Shown: piece after piece, positions 1 to 8,182 of the stretch
Layout: each line of letters opens with the position of its first letter
Numbering within the stretch: the first letter of the stretch is position 1
Assembly (NCBI GenBank): GCA_965603355.1
Contig: CBFDCQ010000045.1
Span: forward strand, 1-25,478
Source: CBFDCQ01 sp965603355
GTDB lineage: Bacteria; Hydrogenedentota; CAZGCA01; CBFDCQ01
Direction of reading: 5' to 3'
Length of the DNA: 25,478 nt
Made by a program: the position numbers and the translations under genes
The notes under the pieces: model-generated
What the model saw: only the letters and a program-made list of their open reading frames with translations
Told to the model about the DNA's origin: nothing
Database searches by the model: none

Positions 1-120
1 CGATCCACGCCCGTGGGTTGAAAACGGCCACGGGATCTGATAGATTGCAGTGGGTAAGGGTCAGGGATTCCACTTCTTTCTTCCGCTGAATAATGTCTTC
101 AAGCCTGGAGGGGGAACGCA

Positions 121-672
121 ATGAGCGTTCGGGTAATATCGGGCAGTGCCAAGGGATGCAGGCTGCAGGTTCCGCGGGGATTCACGGTGCGCCCAACCCC
201 TGACAGGGCGAAGGAGGGGCTGTTCAACATCATTGGAGACCGCCTCACGGACTGCCGCTTCCTGGACCTTTACGCGGGCAGCGGGGCGATAGGTATCGAA
301 GCCCTGAGTCGCGGCGCGGCCGAAGCGGTGTTTGTGGAAAAACGACCGCGGGTGGCAGAGATCATCAGGAGAAACCTCATCAGGGCGAAACTTCCTGACC
401 ACGCCAGCGTGGTTGTAGCGGATGTTGGAAAGGTGCTGGAAAAGCTGAAAAAGAGGGGCGAATTCTTCGATATTATTTTCGCGGATCCCCCTTATATGCT
501 GAAAAACGGCCTTGAAATTCTACAAGTTATTGCAAATAACGATGTTCTGGGCGTAAATGGGCTCGTCATATGGGAACATGCCTCCGCTGCGAACGTCCCG
601 GCAAAAGTCGGTAACATGCTGTGTATCAAGGCGGTACGCTACGGCGATACAGCTTTCGCATTTTTGTCTTGA
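121..672 (+). CDS. rsmD: 16S rRNA (guanine(966)-N2)-methyltransferase RsmD
   Basis: This 183-aa protein has the RsmD family layout. Known role of the family: SAM-dependent N2-methylation of G966 in 16S rRNA during assembly of the small ribosomal subunit, in the cytoplasm. Seen in sequence: the N-terminal segment VRPTPDRAKEGLFNI typical of RsmD; SAM-binding motif I, LDLYAGSGAIGIEA, at about residues 48-61; and the catalytic motif DPPY at residues 122-125, which marks an amino-group (N6/N2) methyltransferase. Length matches the family (about 180-200 aa). The ATG start at 121 follows a strong Shine-Dalgarno GGAGGGGG at 106-113. The stop codon TGA (670-672) overlaps the -35 box of the next operon, so rsmD probably belongs to an upstream transcript. 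Nothing looks truncated. Confidence 0.93.
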   Translation: MSVRVISGSAKGCRLQVPRGFTVRPTPDRAKEGLFNIIGDRLTDCRFLDLYAGSGAIGIEALSRGAAEAVFVEKRPRVAEIIRRNLIRAKLPDHASVVVADVGKVLEKLKKRGEFFDIIFADPPYMLKNGLEILQVIANNDVLGVNGLVIWEHASAANVPAKVGNMLCIKAVRYGDTAFAFLS

Positions 673-697
673 CTACCTACATGTTGTGTGCTATAAT
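669..697 (+). promoter_or_regulatory. Sigma70-type promoter of the nrdR-nrdD-nrdG operon
   Basis: TTGACT at 669-674 and TATAAT at 692-697 are separated by exactly 17 bp, and TGC immediately before the -10 makes it an extended -10 promoter. The -35 overlaps the rsmD stop codon. Transcription would begin near 704, giving a leader of about 135 nt before nrdR. This is one of the strongest promoter matches in the window. Confidence 0.8.
674..689. promoter_or_regulatory. Possible NrdR box inside the promoter spacer
   Basis: The reverse strand of 674-689 reads ACACAACATGTAGGTA. It matches about 12 of 16 positions of the usual NrdR-box form (ACACWATATWTWGTGT-like), with a perfect left half and a poor right half. 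Its position between -35 and -10 is ideal for repression. NrdR normally binds two boxes about 31-32 bp apart, and I could not find a convincing partner at that distance, so this is tentative. Confidence 0.3.
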
Positions 698-703
698 ACG
701 CGC

Positions 704-839
704 ATCCCAAGATAGGGTGGTCCTTGGGAACGGGGTAATTATAGACCTACCGACATGGATTCTGGGCCTGTAGGATGAGAACTTCCTCCATAGTAGAAGG
801 TTTGCTTTCTCTCCGATCAGTCCTGTAGGTGCGTTCTTG
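704..839 (+). promoter_or_regulatory. Structured 5' leader of the nrdR operon
   Basis: About 135 nt of transcribed, apparently non-coding leader. CCCAAG (706-711) can pair with CTTGGG (723-728). ACCTAC at 745-750 can pair either with GTAGG at 770-774 or with GTAGGT at 825-830, because CCTGTAGG occurs twice (767-774 and 822-829). The second pairing would cover TAGGTG, the only Shine-Dalgarno-like stretch before the nrdR start. I recognise no known riboswitch class. The regulatory role is inference from complementarity only. Confidence 0.4.
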
Positions 840-1289
840 ATGAAATGCCCATTCTGTAATACAGACGAGGACAAAGTCGTTGACTCTCGCACCACGAAGG
901 ACGGCAGCGCTATAAGACGCCGGCGCGAATGTCTGAAGTGCGAGAAGCGATTCACGACGTATGAAAGAGTAGAACATGTTGCTCTGATGGTCGCGAAAAA
1001 GGACGGGCGTCGCGAACCTTTCGACCCGCAGAAGGTGAAGCTCGGGGTGTTGAAAGCATGCGAGAAACGTCCTATCGCCGTGGAGCAAGTAGACAGGTTT
1101 GTTGACGAGATAGAGCAAACGTTGATGGGTTCAGTGGATAAGGAGGTTTCGAGTGAAAAGATCGGCGCGCTGGTGATGAAAAAGTTGCGCAACCTCGACG
1201 AAGTTGCCTACGTCAGGTTCGCATCCGTGTATAGACAGTTCCGGGACATAAACGAGTTCATGGAGGAGCTCAGGAAATTGCTATCTTGA
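840..1289 (+). CDS. nrdR: Transcriptional repressor NrdR
   Basis: NrdR is a nucleotide-sensing repressor of ribonucleotide reductase genes. The 149-aa protein has the expected two parts. An N-terminal zinc ribbon has C3-P-F-C6 and C31-L-K-C34, with the family signature KVVDSR after the first pair. An ATP-cone domain covers about residues 48-140 and contains KKDGRREPFDPQKVKLGVLKAC. Length matches the family (about 150 aa). The start is the ATG at 840; a TTG directly before it also opens the frame, but the family begins MxCPFC. The only ribosome-binding site visible is a weak TAGGTG (826-831), which a leader stem may hide. It lies 19 bp upstream of nrdD, so the repressor and its presumed target share one transcript, which suggests autoregulation. 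Confidence 0.96.
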   Translation: MKCPFCNTDEDKVVDSRTTKDGSAIRRRRECLKCEKRFTTYERVEHVALMVAKKDGRREPFDPQKVKLGVLKACEKRPIAVEQVDRFVDEIEQTLMGSVDKEVSSEKIGALVMKKLRNLDEVAYVRFASVYRQFRDINEFMEELRKLLS

Positions 1290-1308
1290 GCCTGAGGGAG
1301 GCTAAATA

Positions 1309-4164
1309 ATGGCTGTGAGGCAAGACACCAAAACCACTGATAATAAAGGGGAAGTAACCGATCTGGGTTTCGCATCCGGCGAACCGGATGAGCACGCGGA
1401 TGTCGCTATTGAACTTATAAAGAAACGCGACGGCAAGACTGTCCCGTTTGATAGGACGAAGATAGCGGATGCAATATTCAAAGCCGCTCAGGCGGTCGGC
1501 GGGGAGGACCGGCAACTGGCGGACAACATAGCTGTTGCGGTCACCATATACTTGAACAGAAACTTCCCGGACCCGACACCGAGTGTCGAGGACGTACAGG
1601 ATGCCGTCGAGAAAGTTCTCGTCGAGATGGGGCACGCCAAGACCGCTTTGGCGTACGCGCGGTATAGGGACAGGCGAACTCGAATAAGACGTCTCAGAGG
1701 CGGGCACGTCGCTGAGGTAGTCGACGAGATCATGGCCGCGCGCCTGGAAGCGCGCGAGACGACCGACCTATCGCTATTCGTCAGAACGTCCGCGGAAGAG
1801 GTATCGGGTTGGGACAGACAGCGGATAGTGGACGCGCTCGTCCTTGAGACGGGTCTCAAGCGCAACATAGCGAACGCGATAAGCCTGGAAGTCGAGCAAC
1901 AGATTGTCACCTCCAAGATCAAAGTGGTCACCGCACCGCTCGTCCGCGAGCTGGTTGATGCTAAACTGATAGAGTACGGGCTCGAGGAGTTTCGTAAGAA
2001 ACATACCCGGTTGGGCGTGCCACTTTTCGATGTAGATAGGATCATCGCTGTCCCGAACAAGGAGAATGCTAATATACCGCATAATCCTGAAGCCACGAAC
2101 CTGATGCTCGCCGAACGGATCAAGAAGGAGTACGCGCTCCTCAGCGTTTTCTCGCAGGACGTTGCCGACGCACACATTCGCGGCGACATACATCTGCACG
2201 ATCTGGGTTTCGTGGACCGACCTTACTGTTCGGGCCAGTCTCTGGAGTACGTGAAGAAGTTCGGTCTCGATCTTCCAAACGCTCTCTCGATAGCGAAACC
2301 TGCAAGACATCCGGAGACGCTTTTGGCGCACATGGTGAAGTTCTCTGCGGCGTTGCAGGGGCAGTTTGCCGGGGCTATAGGTTGGGACGCCGTGAACATC
2401 TTTTTCGCTCCGTTCCTGGAGGGCATGAACGACCGCGATATGCACCAGCTGGCCCAGATGCTCATCTTCGAGTACTCGCAGCAGGCGGTAGCGCGCGGCG
2501 GACAGGCTATCTTCAGCGACATAAACCTCTACTGGGAAATCCCGAAACATTTCGAGGGCGTGGAGGCTATAGGGCCTGGCGGGCAGCCTACGGGCAGGAT
2601 CTACTCGGACTATCTTGACACTTCGCAACAGTTCCTGTGGGCGCTGTTCGACGTCTATCGCGAGGGCGACGGCAGCGGCAGGCCGTTCTTCTTCCCGAAG
2701 CCGCTTGTGCACATCACGGAGAAGTTTTTCGAGACGCCGAGGCATGAGGAGTTCCTCAACCATATATGCGACATAGCCGCGGAGAAAGGTAACACTTATT
2801 TCGTGTTCGATCGCGGACAGACGGCAAAGATATCAGAGTGCTGTCGCCTGTCCTTCAAGCTGGAAAAGTCGGATTTGGAAGACGCGAAACATCCGTGGCG
2901 GATGAGGTATTCGGCTTTGCAGAACGTGAGCCTGAACCTGCCGCGCGCGGCATATCTGGCCGATGGGAATGACGAGAAACTTTTCGCCAGGCTGGACGAC
3001 CAGATGGAGATCGCCGTCAAGGCCCACCGGCAAAAGCGAGAGTTCATCGAAAAGCTTCTCCGCCTGGGCGCTAAAGGGCCGCTGTCGCTTCTCAGTATGA
3101 AACGCGACGGTCAACCCTATCTCAGGATGAGCCGAGTTACTTACCTGATCGGGTTGCTCGGGTTGAACGAGCTCGTTGAGGCTCATACCGGCAAGCAGCT
3201 CCACGAATCGGAGGAGGCGTTCGAGCTGGGTCTGAAGGTGACGGCGTACCTTAACCTCGTGTGCAAGAAGCTGTCGAAGCGCGAAGGGATGCATTTCGTG
3301 CTCGAACAGACACCGGCGGAATCCACCTGTTACAGGCTGGCTAAACTCGACCTGAAGTATATTCCGGAGAGAGCCGGCGAAGTCGTCAAGGGCCGACAGG
3401 ACAACGGTGAGGTTTATTACACGAACTCGACGCAGTTGAATGTCAGCGATATAGTGAATCCTATTGTGCGTGTCCACAGAGAGGGTCAGTTCCACGATAT
3501 GATCGAGGCGGGTGCGCTGACACATGTGTGGCTTGCCGATGCACGTCCGGCAGCGAAATCAATAGCGGACTTCGTGAAGAAAACGTTCTACCGGACGAGG
3601 AACGCCCAGATAGCGTTCTCGCCGGAGTTCACGTCGTGCAACTCGTGCAGCAAAGTCGATAGGGGACTTAGCGAGACGTGCAGCTATTGCGGCTCAACTG
3701 ATGTTGACGGAATAACGCGTGTAACCGGCTATTTCTCGTTAACGTCGGGATGGAACGCCGGTAAGAGAGCGGAGCTGCGCGACAGGGCTTCCTGGGACAG
3801 GAGTGTAACCGAACCGGTACGGCTTCACGCCGTGAGCGGTAACGGGGACGGGATCCACATTTTCGGTGTCAGCAAGAACGTCCTTCACCCGCAAGGGTGC
3901 GCCAGATGTGATCAGGCTAAACGCATTATCGGTCAGGAACTCGACAGGAGTTACACGTTCTGGGACATTGACACTCCGGAAGGGCTGACCGCTCTGACGA
4001 AATACGAGCTCAACGACCTTGTGGAACGCGGCCTGCCGATTATCCGCGTCGGCGATGAGACCTTCGAAGTGCTCGGAAAAGCTGTGAAGTATCTGAAGAG
4101 CAACGGGCACGGACTTAAGCGCGAGGAGGTTGCCGCCGAAGCGGTGGTGCCCAGCGGTTCATAA
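1309..4164 (+). CDS. nrdD: Anaerobic (class III) ribonucleoside-triphosphate reductase NrdD with C-terminal glutaredoxin-like domain
   Basis: Reduces NTPs to dNTPs under anaerobic conditions using a glycyl radical installed by NrdG. The protein is 951 aa, longer than the roughly 600-710 aa of common NrdDs. Domains in order: ATP cone at about 33-130 (IKKRDGKTVPFDRTKIADAI); a second, more divergent cone-like segment at about 150-235 (SAEEVSGWDRQRIVDAL); the catalytic barrel at about 240-760, including a vicinal Cys pair C511-C512 and the family segment LEQTPAESTCYRLAK; a zinc site C777, C780, C791, C794; and the glycyl-radical motif RVTGY with Gly807. After this comes an extra domain of about 100 residues with C864-A-R-C867, then YTFWDIDTPEG and LPIIRVGDETFE, a glutaredoxin/NrdH-like fold with CxxC. 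Class III enzymes that use thioredoxin or glutaredoxin rather than formate are known, so the fused redoxin is probably the built-in reductant. A strong ribosome-binding site, GAGGGAGG, precedes the ATG. nrdG follows after 24 bp. Confidence 0.95.
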   Translation: MAVRQDTKTTDNKGEVTDLGFASGEPDEHADVAIELIKKRDGKTVPFDRTKIADAIFKAAQAVGGEDRQLADNIAVAVTIYLNRNFPDPTPSVEDVQDAVEKVLVEMGHAKTALAYARYRDRRTRIRRLRGGHVAEVVDEIMAARLEARETTDLSLFVRTSAEEVSGWDRQRIVDALVLETGLKRNIANAISLEVEQQIVTSKIKVVTAPLVRELVDAKLIEYGLEEFRKKHTRLGVPLFDVDRIIAVPNKENANIPHNPEATNLMLAERIKKEYALLSVFSQDVADAHIRGDIHLHDLGFVDRPYCSGQSLEYVKKFGLDLPNALSIAKPARHPETLLAHMVKFSAALQGQFAGAIGWDAVNIFFAPFLEGMNDRDMHQLAQMLIFEYSQQAVARGGQAIFSDINLYWEIPKHFEGVEAIGPGGQPTGRIYSDYLDTSQQFLWALFDVYREGDGSGRPFFFPKPLVHITEKFFETPRHEEFLNHICDIAAEKGNTYFVFDRGQTAKISECCRLSFKLEKSDLEDAKHPWRMRYSALQNVSLNLPRAAYLADGNDEKLFARLDDQMEIAVKAHRQKREFIEKLLRLGAKGPLSLLSMKRDGQPYLRMSRVTYLIGLLGLNELVEAHTGKQLHESEEAFELGLKVTAYLNLVCKKLSKREGMHFVLEQTPAESTCYRLAKLDLKYIPERAGEVVKGRQDNGEVYYTNSTQLNVSDIVNPIVRVHREGQFHDMIEAGALTHVWLADARPAAKSIADFVKKTFYRTRNAQIAFSPEFTSCNSCSKVDRGLSETCSYCGSTDVDGITRVTGYFSLTSGWNAGKRAELRDRASWDRSVTEPVRLHAVSGNGDGIHIFGVSKNVLHPQGCARCDQAKRIIGQELDRSYTFWDIDTPEGLTALTKYELNDLVERGLPIIRVGDETFEVLGKAVKYLKSNGHGLKREEVAAEAVVPSGS

Positions 4165-4171
4165 AGTCTGC

Positions 4172-4180
4172 AAGGAGGTG
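4172..4180 (+). promoter_or_regulatory. Ribosome-binding site fixing the nrdG GTG start
   Basis: AAGGAGGTG lies 8 nt before a GTG at 4189. This near-perfect Shine-Dalgarno supports GTG as the start rather than the internal ATG at codon 17. Confidence 0.75.
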
Positions 4181-4188
4181 TTTGACAA

Positions 4189-4974
4189 GTGGGCGTTCAG
4201 GTTGTCGGAGAGCATCAGGAAGCAGTTGCCCCGGAAATGATCGAGATCAAGGGGTTTATCGAGACGTCGCTTATAGATTGGGACGGTTACATCTCGGCAG
4301 TCGTCTTTCTGGGGCGGTGCAATTTCGACTGCCCGTTCTGCCATGACCACGAGCTTCTTGTGAGAGGAGGCCCGACGGTTCCGCTCGAAGTCGTGCAGGA
4401 GAGCCTTCTCGCAATGACAGGCTGGGTGGACGGCGTCGTCGTGAGCGGAGGGGAACCGACGAACAACGCCGGTCTCGCGGACCTGTTGGAAAGCCTGAAA
4501 GCACTTGGACTCAAGGTGAAGCTCGATACGAACGGAAGCAAGCCGGACCTCCTGAGCGATTTGGTCGCCGAGGGTCTCGTTGACTACGTCGCGATGGACA
4601 TCAAAACCAGCCTGTCCACGGAGCCGGTCGACAGCATCGGGGCGAGAAAGTACGATCTTGCCGCCGGCCGGTTGGTCGATATTGACGCTATAGATCAGAG
4701 CGTCGAGTTTCTGCTCGGTGACGCGGTTGACTGCGAGTTCAGAACGACGGTTGTGCCGACCATCGTCGGCAGAAGCGACGTGACGAACATCGCCCGCCGG
4801 ATTGCCGGGGCGCGGCGGTACTTTCTCCAACCGTTCGAGCCGTCCAACGCGCGCAGTCCGCTGCTTCGAAAGGTGCATGCCTACGCGCCCACCGAAATGA
4901 ACGAGATGCTCGCCGGCGCCAGGCGGTTCGTGCCGGAAGCCTCGATTCGTGGTAAGATGAAAAGCGCGGGCTAG
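4189..4974 (+). CDS. nrdG: Anaerobic ribonucleoside-triphosphate reductase-activating protein NrdG (radical SAM)
   Basis: A radical SAM enzyme of 261 aa that uses a [4Fe-4S] cluster and S-adenosylmethionine to generate the glycyl radical on NrdD. The cluster motif CX3CX2C is visible as C44-NFD-C48-PF-C51, preceded by the typical SLIDWDGYISAVVFLGRC. The SAM-contact stretch SGGEPT follows at about residues 84-89, and KLDTNGSKPDLL later in the barrel is also typical. The last gene of the nrdR-nrdD-nrdG operon, it starts with GTG after an excellent ribosome-binding site. It belongs to the 230-260-aa TIGR02495-like form common in anaerobes rather than the short E. coli type (about 154 aa). That subfamily assignment is from memory of lengths and motifs. 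Confidence 0.93.
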   Translation: MGVQVVGEHQEAVAPEMIEIKGFIETSLIDWDGYISAVVFLGRCNFDCPFCHDHELLVRGGPTVPLEVVQESLLAMTGWVDGVVVSGGEPTNNAGLADLLESLKALGLKVKLDTNGSKPDLLSDLVAEGLVDYVAMDIKTSLSTEPVDSIGARKYDLAAGRLVDIDAIDQSVEFLLGDAVDCEFRTTVVPTIVGRSDVTNIARRIAGARRYFLQPFEPSNARSPLLRKVHAYAPTEMNEMLAGARRFVPEASIRGKMKSAG

Positions 4975-5040
4975 CACGGTCCCCAGTAGTGGGTGGCTAG
5001 ACTGCGCACTTCATCCGCACCGATCCGGACGGCAACTATG

Positions 5041-5066
5041 TCACCGAGCCACCGGAATGACGGTGA
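5041..5066. terminator. Hairpin between convergent nrdG and DUF3786 genes
   Basis: TCACCG (5041-5046) pairs with CGGTGA (5061-5066) across a 14-nt loop in the 103-bp gap between convergent genes. There is no adjoining T-run on either side, so termination is only suggested by position. Confidence 0.25.
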
Positions 5067-5077
5067 GAGCAGGCGAG

Positions 5078-5734
5078 TCAAGTCCCTTTTTGAGCCAGTT
5101 CGCGGGCTTGTTTTGCCAGTTTGCCAGCCACTACGCCCGCGACCACGACAAGGTCCTCGGTAGCGAGGATCGAGCCGGCGGTGCTGTCGAAAAGGATGTT
5201 TGCTGATGGCGAGAGTTCCGCATCGCCCTGCCATACCACGACGGCGACCGGCAGTTTCGGGAAGACGTCGAACACCACACCGGCATCTCCCATATCCACG
5301 GTCTCACCGCCCAACGCCTCGGCCGCTTTCACCAACAGTTCGGGTTGCGAGCCGAAAGCTTTGATTACGCGGGCGATGGACCGCCCTTCAAAAGCGCTGT
5401 AGTAGAACTTGCCGGCGTCGAACTCGCGGAACGTAGCCCATGTGCCGGTCGGATCAAACGGTGTCGCGCCAATCAGGTAATGCAGTACAAGGATTGCCAG
5501 ATATGAGGGTAGTTCCTCACGCGACTCGTTGAGGACTTTTTTCGGACCGACCTCAAGGCGCACGTGCTCATCCATAAACCGCACCTGCAGCACCTGACCA
5601 TCCCGATCGTATTCCGCAGCGGCGCTCGATGCTATCTGAGCGAGGTCCGAACCCGCAAGGTTCTCCCACGCTTTCTCGAGCGCTTCACGGTATTCTGTAC
5701 CTTGAGGCAGCTTAACCTCTTTACGCTCGGGCAT
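5078..5734 (-). CDS. DUF3786 family protein
   Basis: A 218-aa soluble protein with no signal peptide or membrane segment. It matches my recollection of DUF3786, a family of unknown function found mainly in anaerobes. Supporting stretches are LPSYLAILVLHYLIGA at about residues 75-90, WATFREFDAGKFYYSAFEGR at about 98-117, and the C-terminal block VAVVVWQGDAELSPSANILF followed by an ATEDLV segment. Members are sometimes seen near corrinoid or metal-dependent enzymes; nothing of that kind is adjacent here. The ATG at 5734 follows an AAAGGAA ribosome-binding site (5744-5750) with 9-nt spacing. It is the last gene of the likely LptD operon, 65 bp after the small ORF. The biochemical function cannot be read from the sequence. 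Confidence 0.8.
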   Translation of the reverse strand: MPERKEVKLPQGTEYREALEKAWENLAGSDLAQIASSAAAEYDRDGQVLQVRFMDEHVRLEVGPKKVLNESREELPSYLAILVLHYLIGATPFDPTGTWATFREFDAGKFYYSAFEGRSIARVIKAFGSQPELLVKAAEALGGETVDMGDAGVVFDVFPKLPVAVVVWQGDAELSPSANILFDSTAGSILATEDLVVVAGVVAGKLAKQARELAQKGT

Positions 5735-5799
5735 AACACAACATTCCTTTCAACGAAACTCGGCGACTAGGGGCGGTCGTCAGCGATACCGTGCGGCCA

Positions 5800-6018
5800 T
5801 CACGCCAGCCCGCTCTTTTCGGTTTCCTTGTTCTTGAGCCGACCCTCACGGTACGCTTTTCGGACGCGGTCAGCCTTCTTTCTGCAATCACTGTACCTCG
5901 GGTCGTTGTCATTGAGCATTCTGCGCAACAAGAACCTGACGTCCGCCTCCTTGTAAAGATTGTATTCGTCCAGCAGCTCCTCCAGTTCCAGGGCTAAGTC
6001 CGTTTCGTGCTTCTTCAT
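5800..6018 (-). CDS. Small hypothetical protein, charged and helical
   Basis: A 72-aa protein, very rich in Lys, Arg, Glu and Asp, predicted mostly helical. It contains LALELEELLDEYNLYKEADV near the N terminus and a basic C-terminal half with DRVRKAYREGR. There is no signal peptide, Cys motif or recognisable family. The start is taken as the ATG at 6018 because GAGGTG lies 6 nt upstream; a GTG at 6027 is in frame but overlaps that ribosome-binding site. It sits 26 bp after lptD and 65 bp before the DUF3786 gene, all on the minus strand, so it is probably cotranscribed. Coding status rests on the good ribosome-binding site and operon position. Confidence 0.55.
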   Translation of the reverse strand: MKKHETDLALELEELLDEYNLYKEADVRFLLRRMLNDNDPRYSDCRKKADRVRKAYREGRLKNKETEKSGLA

Positions 6019-6044
6019 GGCGGTCACCTCGCTTCGCCAGACAG

Positions 6045-8135
6045 CTAGAACCTCGCACGCGCTCCCGGGAACGCCTTCAACCCGATCAAGATATGCACGC
6101 CTTCGCTTCGCTCTCTCACGCGATAGGATATTGCTCCCTCAAAACAATGCAGGTCACGCCATATTCTATATTCCTGGTACTCGAGATCATTATCGTGGAA
6201 ATCGTATCGATGTTCAAGAGAAATCCGCCATTTCTCTCCGAGATCCGTGCCGAAATAGTATGTCAGATCCTCGTTAAACACGCCCTGCTCCGTCTCGGAG
6301 TAGCCAAACCCGAGACGCACCTCGCGACCGCCGTTCTCTTTCTCTTTATAACGCATCCTGCCGTGGAACCGCTTGAAATCCTCTTCCGCGTTGTGGACGT
6401 CCGCGTCGAAGCCAAACCCTAATCTGTCCGTGGGGTTGATCTGAAACGTGGTTGCCCAGTCGATGTTCTCGCGTTGCTCATTGGTGAGATCCGTGCCGGA
6501 GTAGAGCGTCAGACGCGCGATTTGTCTCTGCTTGTCCTCGTGCGTCTTGCTCAACAGGACGTTATCGAGCTGGAACCCGATCCTGCTTCTCCCCAGCACG
6601 TCGTCGATGACATCATACTGGTGGACCTCCTTGTTGCTTTCATCCGGGTCCGGGCGGTACGCGTATGTTAACGTCGGCACGACGATGTGCTTGAACGCAG
6701 AGAAGTTCCCCACGGGGGAATTGTAAACGCGGTGGAGCCTCGAGCCCAGCGTTACGCCCGTCACGGAGGACGTCCTGTACATGTCTTCATCGTCTCTGTT
6801 CTCACCCTTGGAATAGTACGTGCCTCCCAGTTCGGCAAACGGCACTATGCTGAGCCAGTTTGTCGGCCGGCCCGCATAAGAGATCCTGCCGCCCGTGTAG
6901 TTGCGCGCTGACGTTTCCCCGCCCGGCTTGTCCACAAGATATCCGGTTGAGTTCTCAAGAGAGTAGTAGAACGGCGTGGGGCCGATCTGTCGCTCCAGCA
7001 AAGAGATATTTATTTCCGGCAGCCTTTCGGTCTCATCGACGAAATCGTTGGTGCGTTTGCGCGCCGTTGCCGAGATGATATTGTGAGGTCTTGTGCGCGT
7101 GAGGTTCAGGAAGGTCTCCGGTTCGGTCCTTCGCTTGAACTCATCGTAGTAGAACTCCTCGAGAAACTCTTCGTCGCTCCACTGTTCGAGCTGGAGCAAT
7201 CCGCGCCAGTCACGTGGCATCTCCTGTGAGTAGTAGACTTCCGCGCGCCCCTCCTCCTCCGTTGTGATGTATGTCTGGAACGTGGCCTCTCCACCTTCGA
7301 GCGGAGTGAGGGTCCCGTCAAGACCCGTTCCGAACCCTTCGTCGGAGTAGACGTCGGCGTGGGCCTTTCCGGAAAACCGCTCGGTGACGTCGAAATCGTA
7401 CTCCGTGCGCAGATAATAGCCGATCCGTCTGTCGTTACCGGCGCTGAAGCTGAAAGGCATCGTGTCGTCGCCGACGCTGTGAGTGTAGCGTGGGAGCCGC
7501 AGGATAGGCACAGAGCCCAGGTACGCCGTCACGTCGCGCGCCACGATCTTCTCGCCGTCGGTTATCTCCATTCGTTTGGCGGAGATGCGGTAGTGAGGCC
7601 GGTCGAGGTCGCATGTCGTCAGGTACCCATCCTCTATCTCTCCGGTAGTCGCCCCGGTACGTTTGAGAAGCGGCGCGAAGAAGAGCCACGGGACGAACGC
7701 GCCGCGGCAGTTCGTCAGTTCGCCTGTTTCGGATTCTATGTCGAACGTGGCTTGATCCGTCCTGAACACGCCGTCTGCGCGCGTCACGGTCACGTTGCCC
7801 AGCGCTTGAACGGTGTTATTCTCGAGGTCCAGAACCGCCTCATCACACGCGATCTCAGCGGTGTCCGTTGTTATTCTGACGTTGCCCGTAAGACGCACCT
7901 TCTCCCCGCGCCACTCGAGGTCGTCGTCGCTGCGGAAGGTGCCGATCCTTGGACCGTCGGACTCGGAGGACAGACTCGCTTCCAGCAGCTTCTCAATGCT
8001 GTTAGGGGTACTTGACGTGTCCGCACCAGAGTTGGGCGGCGAAGCGGTGTTCATCCTGACGCAGGAGCTTGTCAGAATGGACGCTGTGATAATAAACGCG
8101 CAGCAATTTAGACCGAGACGGTGAGATCTGCACAT
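6045..8135 (-). CDS. lptD: LPS-assembly outer membrane protein LptD
   Basis: LptD forms the outer-membrane pore that inserts lipopolysaccharide into the outer leaflet. The 696-aa protein has a signal-like N terminus (residues 1-25) ending LTSSC, which resembles a lipobox at C25. An OstA/LptA-type jelly-roll region follows at about residues 75-190 (VRLTGNVRITTDTAEIACDE, LENNTVQALGNVTVTRADGV). The rest is a large beta-barrel rich in alternating aromatic strands, ending in Phe as many outer-membrane barrels do. It is somewhat shorter than E. coli LptD (784 aa). A single Cys occurs near the C terminus in DLHCFEG, where E. coli has a vicinal pair used in disulfides. No clear Shine-Dalgarno precedes the ATG at 8135. 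The gene lies downstream of a membrane/coiled-coil gene in the same operon. No LptA, B, C, F or G gene is in the window. Confidence 0.88.
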   Translation of the reverse strand: MCRSHRLGLNCCAFIITASILTSSCVRMNTASPPNSGADTSSTPNSIEKLLEASLSSESDGPRIGTFRSDDDLEWRGEKVRLTGNVRITTDTAEIACDEAVLDLENNTVQALGNVTVTRADGVFRTDQATFDIESETGELTNCRGAFVPWLFFAPLLKRTGATTGEIEDGYLTTCDLDRPHYRISAKRMEITDGEKIVARDVTAYLGSVPILRLPRYTHSVGDDTMPFSFSAGNDRRIGYYLRTEYDFDVTERFSGKAHADVYSDEGFGTGLDGTLTPLEGGEATFQTYITTEEEGRAEVYYSQEMPRDWRGLLQLEQWSDEEFLEEFYYDEFKRRTEPETFLNLTRTRPHNIISATARKRTNDFVDETERLPEINISLLERQIGPTPFYYSLENSTGYLVDKPGGETSARNYTGGRISYAGRPTNWLSIVPFAELGGTYYSKGENRDDEDMYRTSSVTGVTLGSRLHRVYNSPVGNFSAFKHIVVPTLTYAYRPDPDESNKEVHQYDVIDDVLGRSRIGFQLDNVLLSKTHEDKQRQIARLTLYSGTDLTNEQRENIDWATTFQINPTDRLGFGFDADVHNAEEDFKRFHGRMRYKEKENGGREVRLGFGYSETEQGVFNEDLTYYFGTDLGEKWRISLEHRYDFHDNDLEYQEYRIWRDLHCFEGAISYRVRERSEGVHILIGLKAFPGARARF

Positions 8136-8182
8136 GTGGATAGTGAAAAGTTGGTATGAGTTCGCTTGAACTGCCTACTATA

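Noticed and set aside
10..34. CCCGTGG/CCACGGG hairpin at the window start
   Set aside because: A 7-bp stem without a T-run, and the upstream gene is outside the window, so no role can be assigned.
704..839. Known riboswitch, 6S RNA or cobalamin element in the nrdR leader
   Set aside because: I looked for the conserved cobalamin GCCACTG box and a long closing stem as in 6S RNA; neither is present.
1774..2763. 329-codon minus-strand open frame within nrdD
   Set aside because: Antisense to conserved NrdD coding sequence, with no ribosome-binding site or family features.
5003..5060. Short in-frame stretch reading FIRTDPDGNYVTEPPE before a stop, in the nrdG/DUF3786 gap
   Set aside because: It looks like a protein C terminus, but an in-frame stop lies just upstream and it has only about 19 codons. 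A gene remnant cannot be shown.
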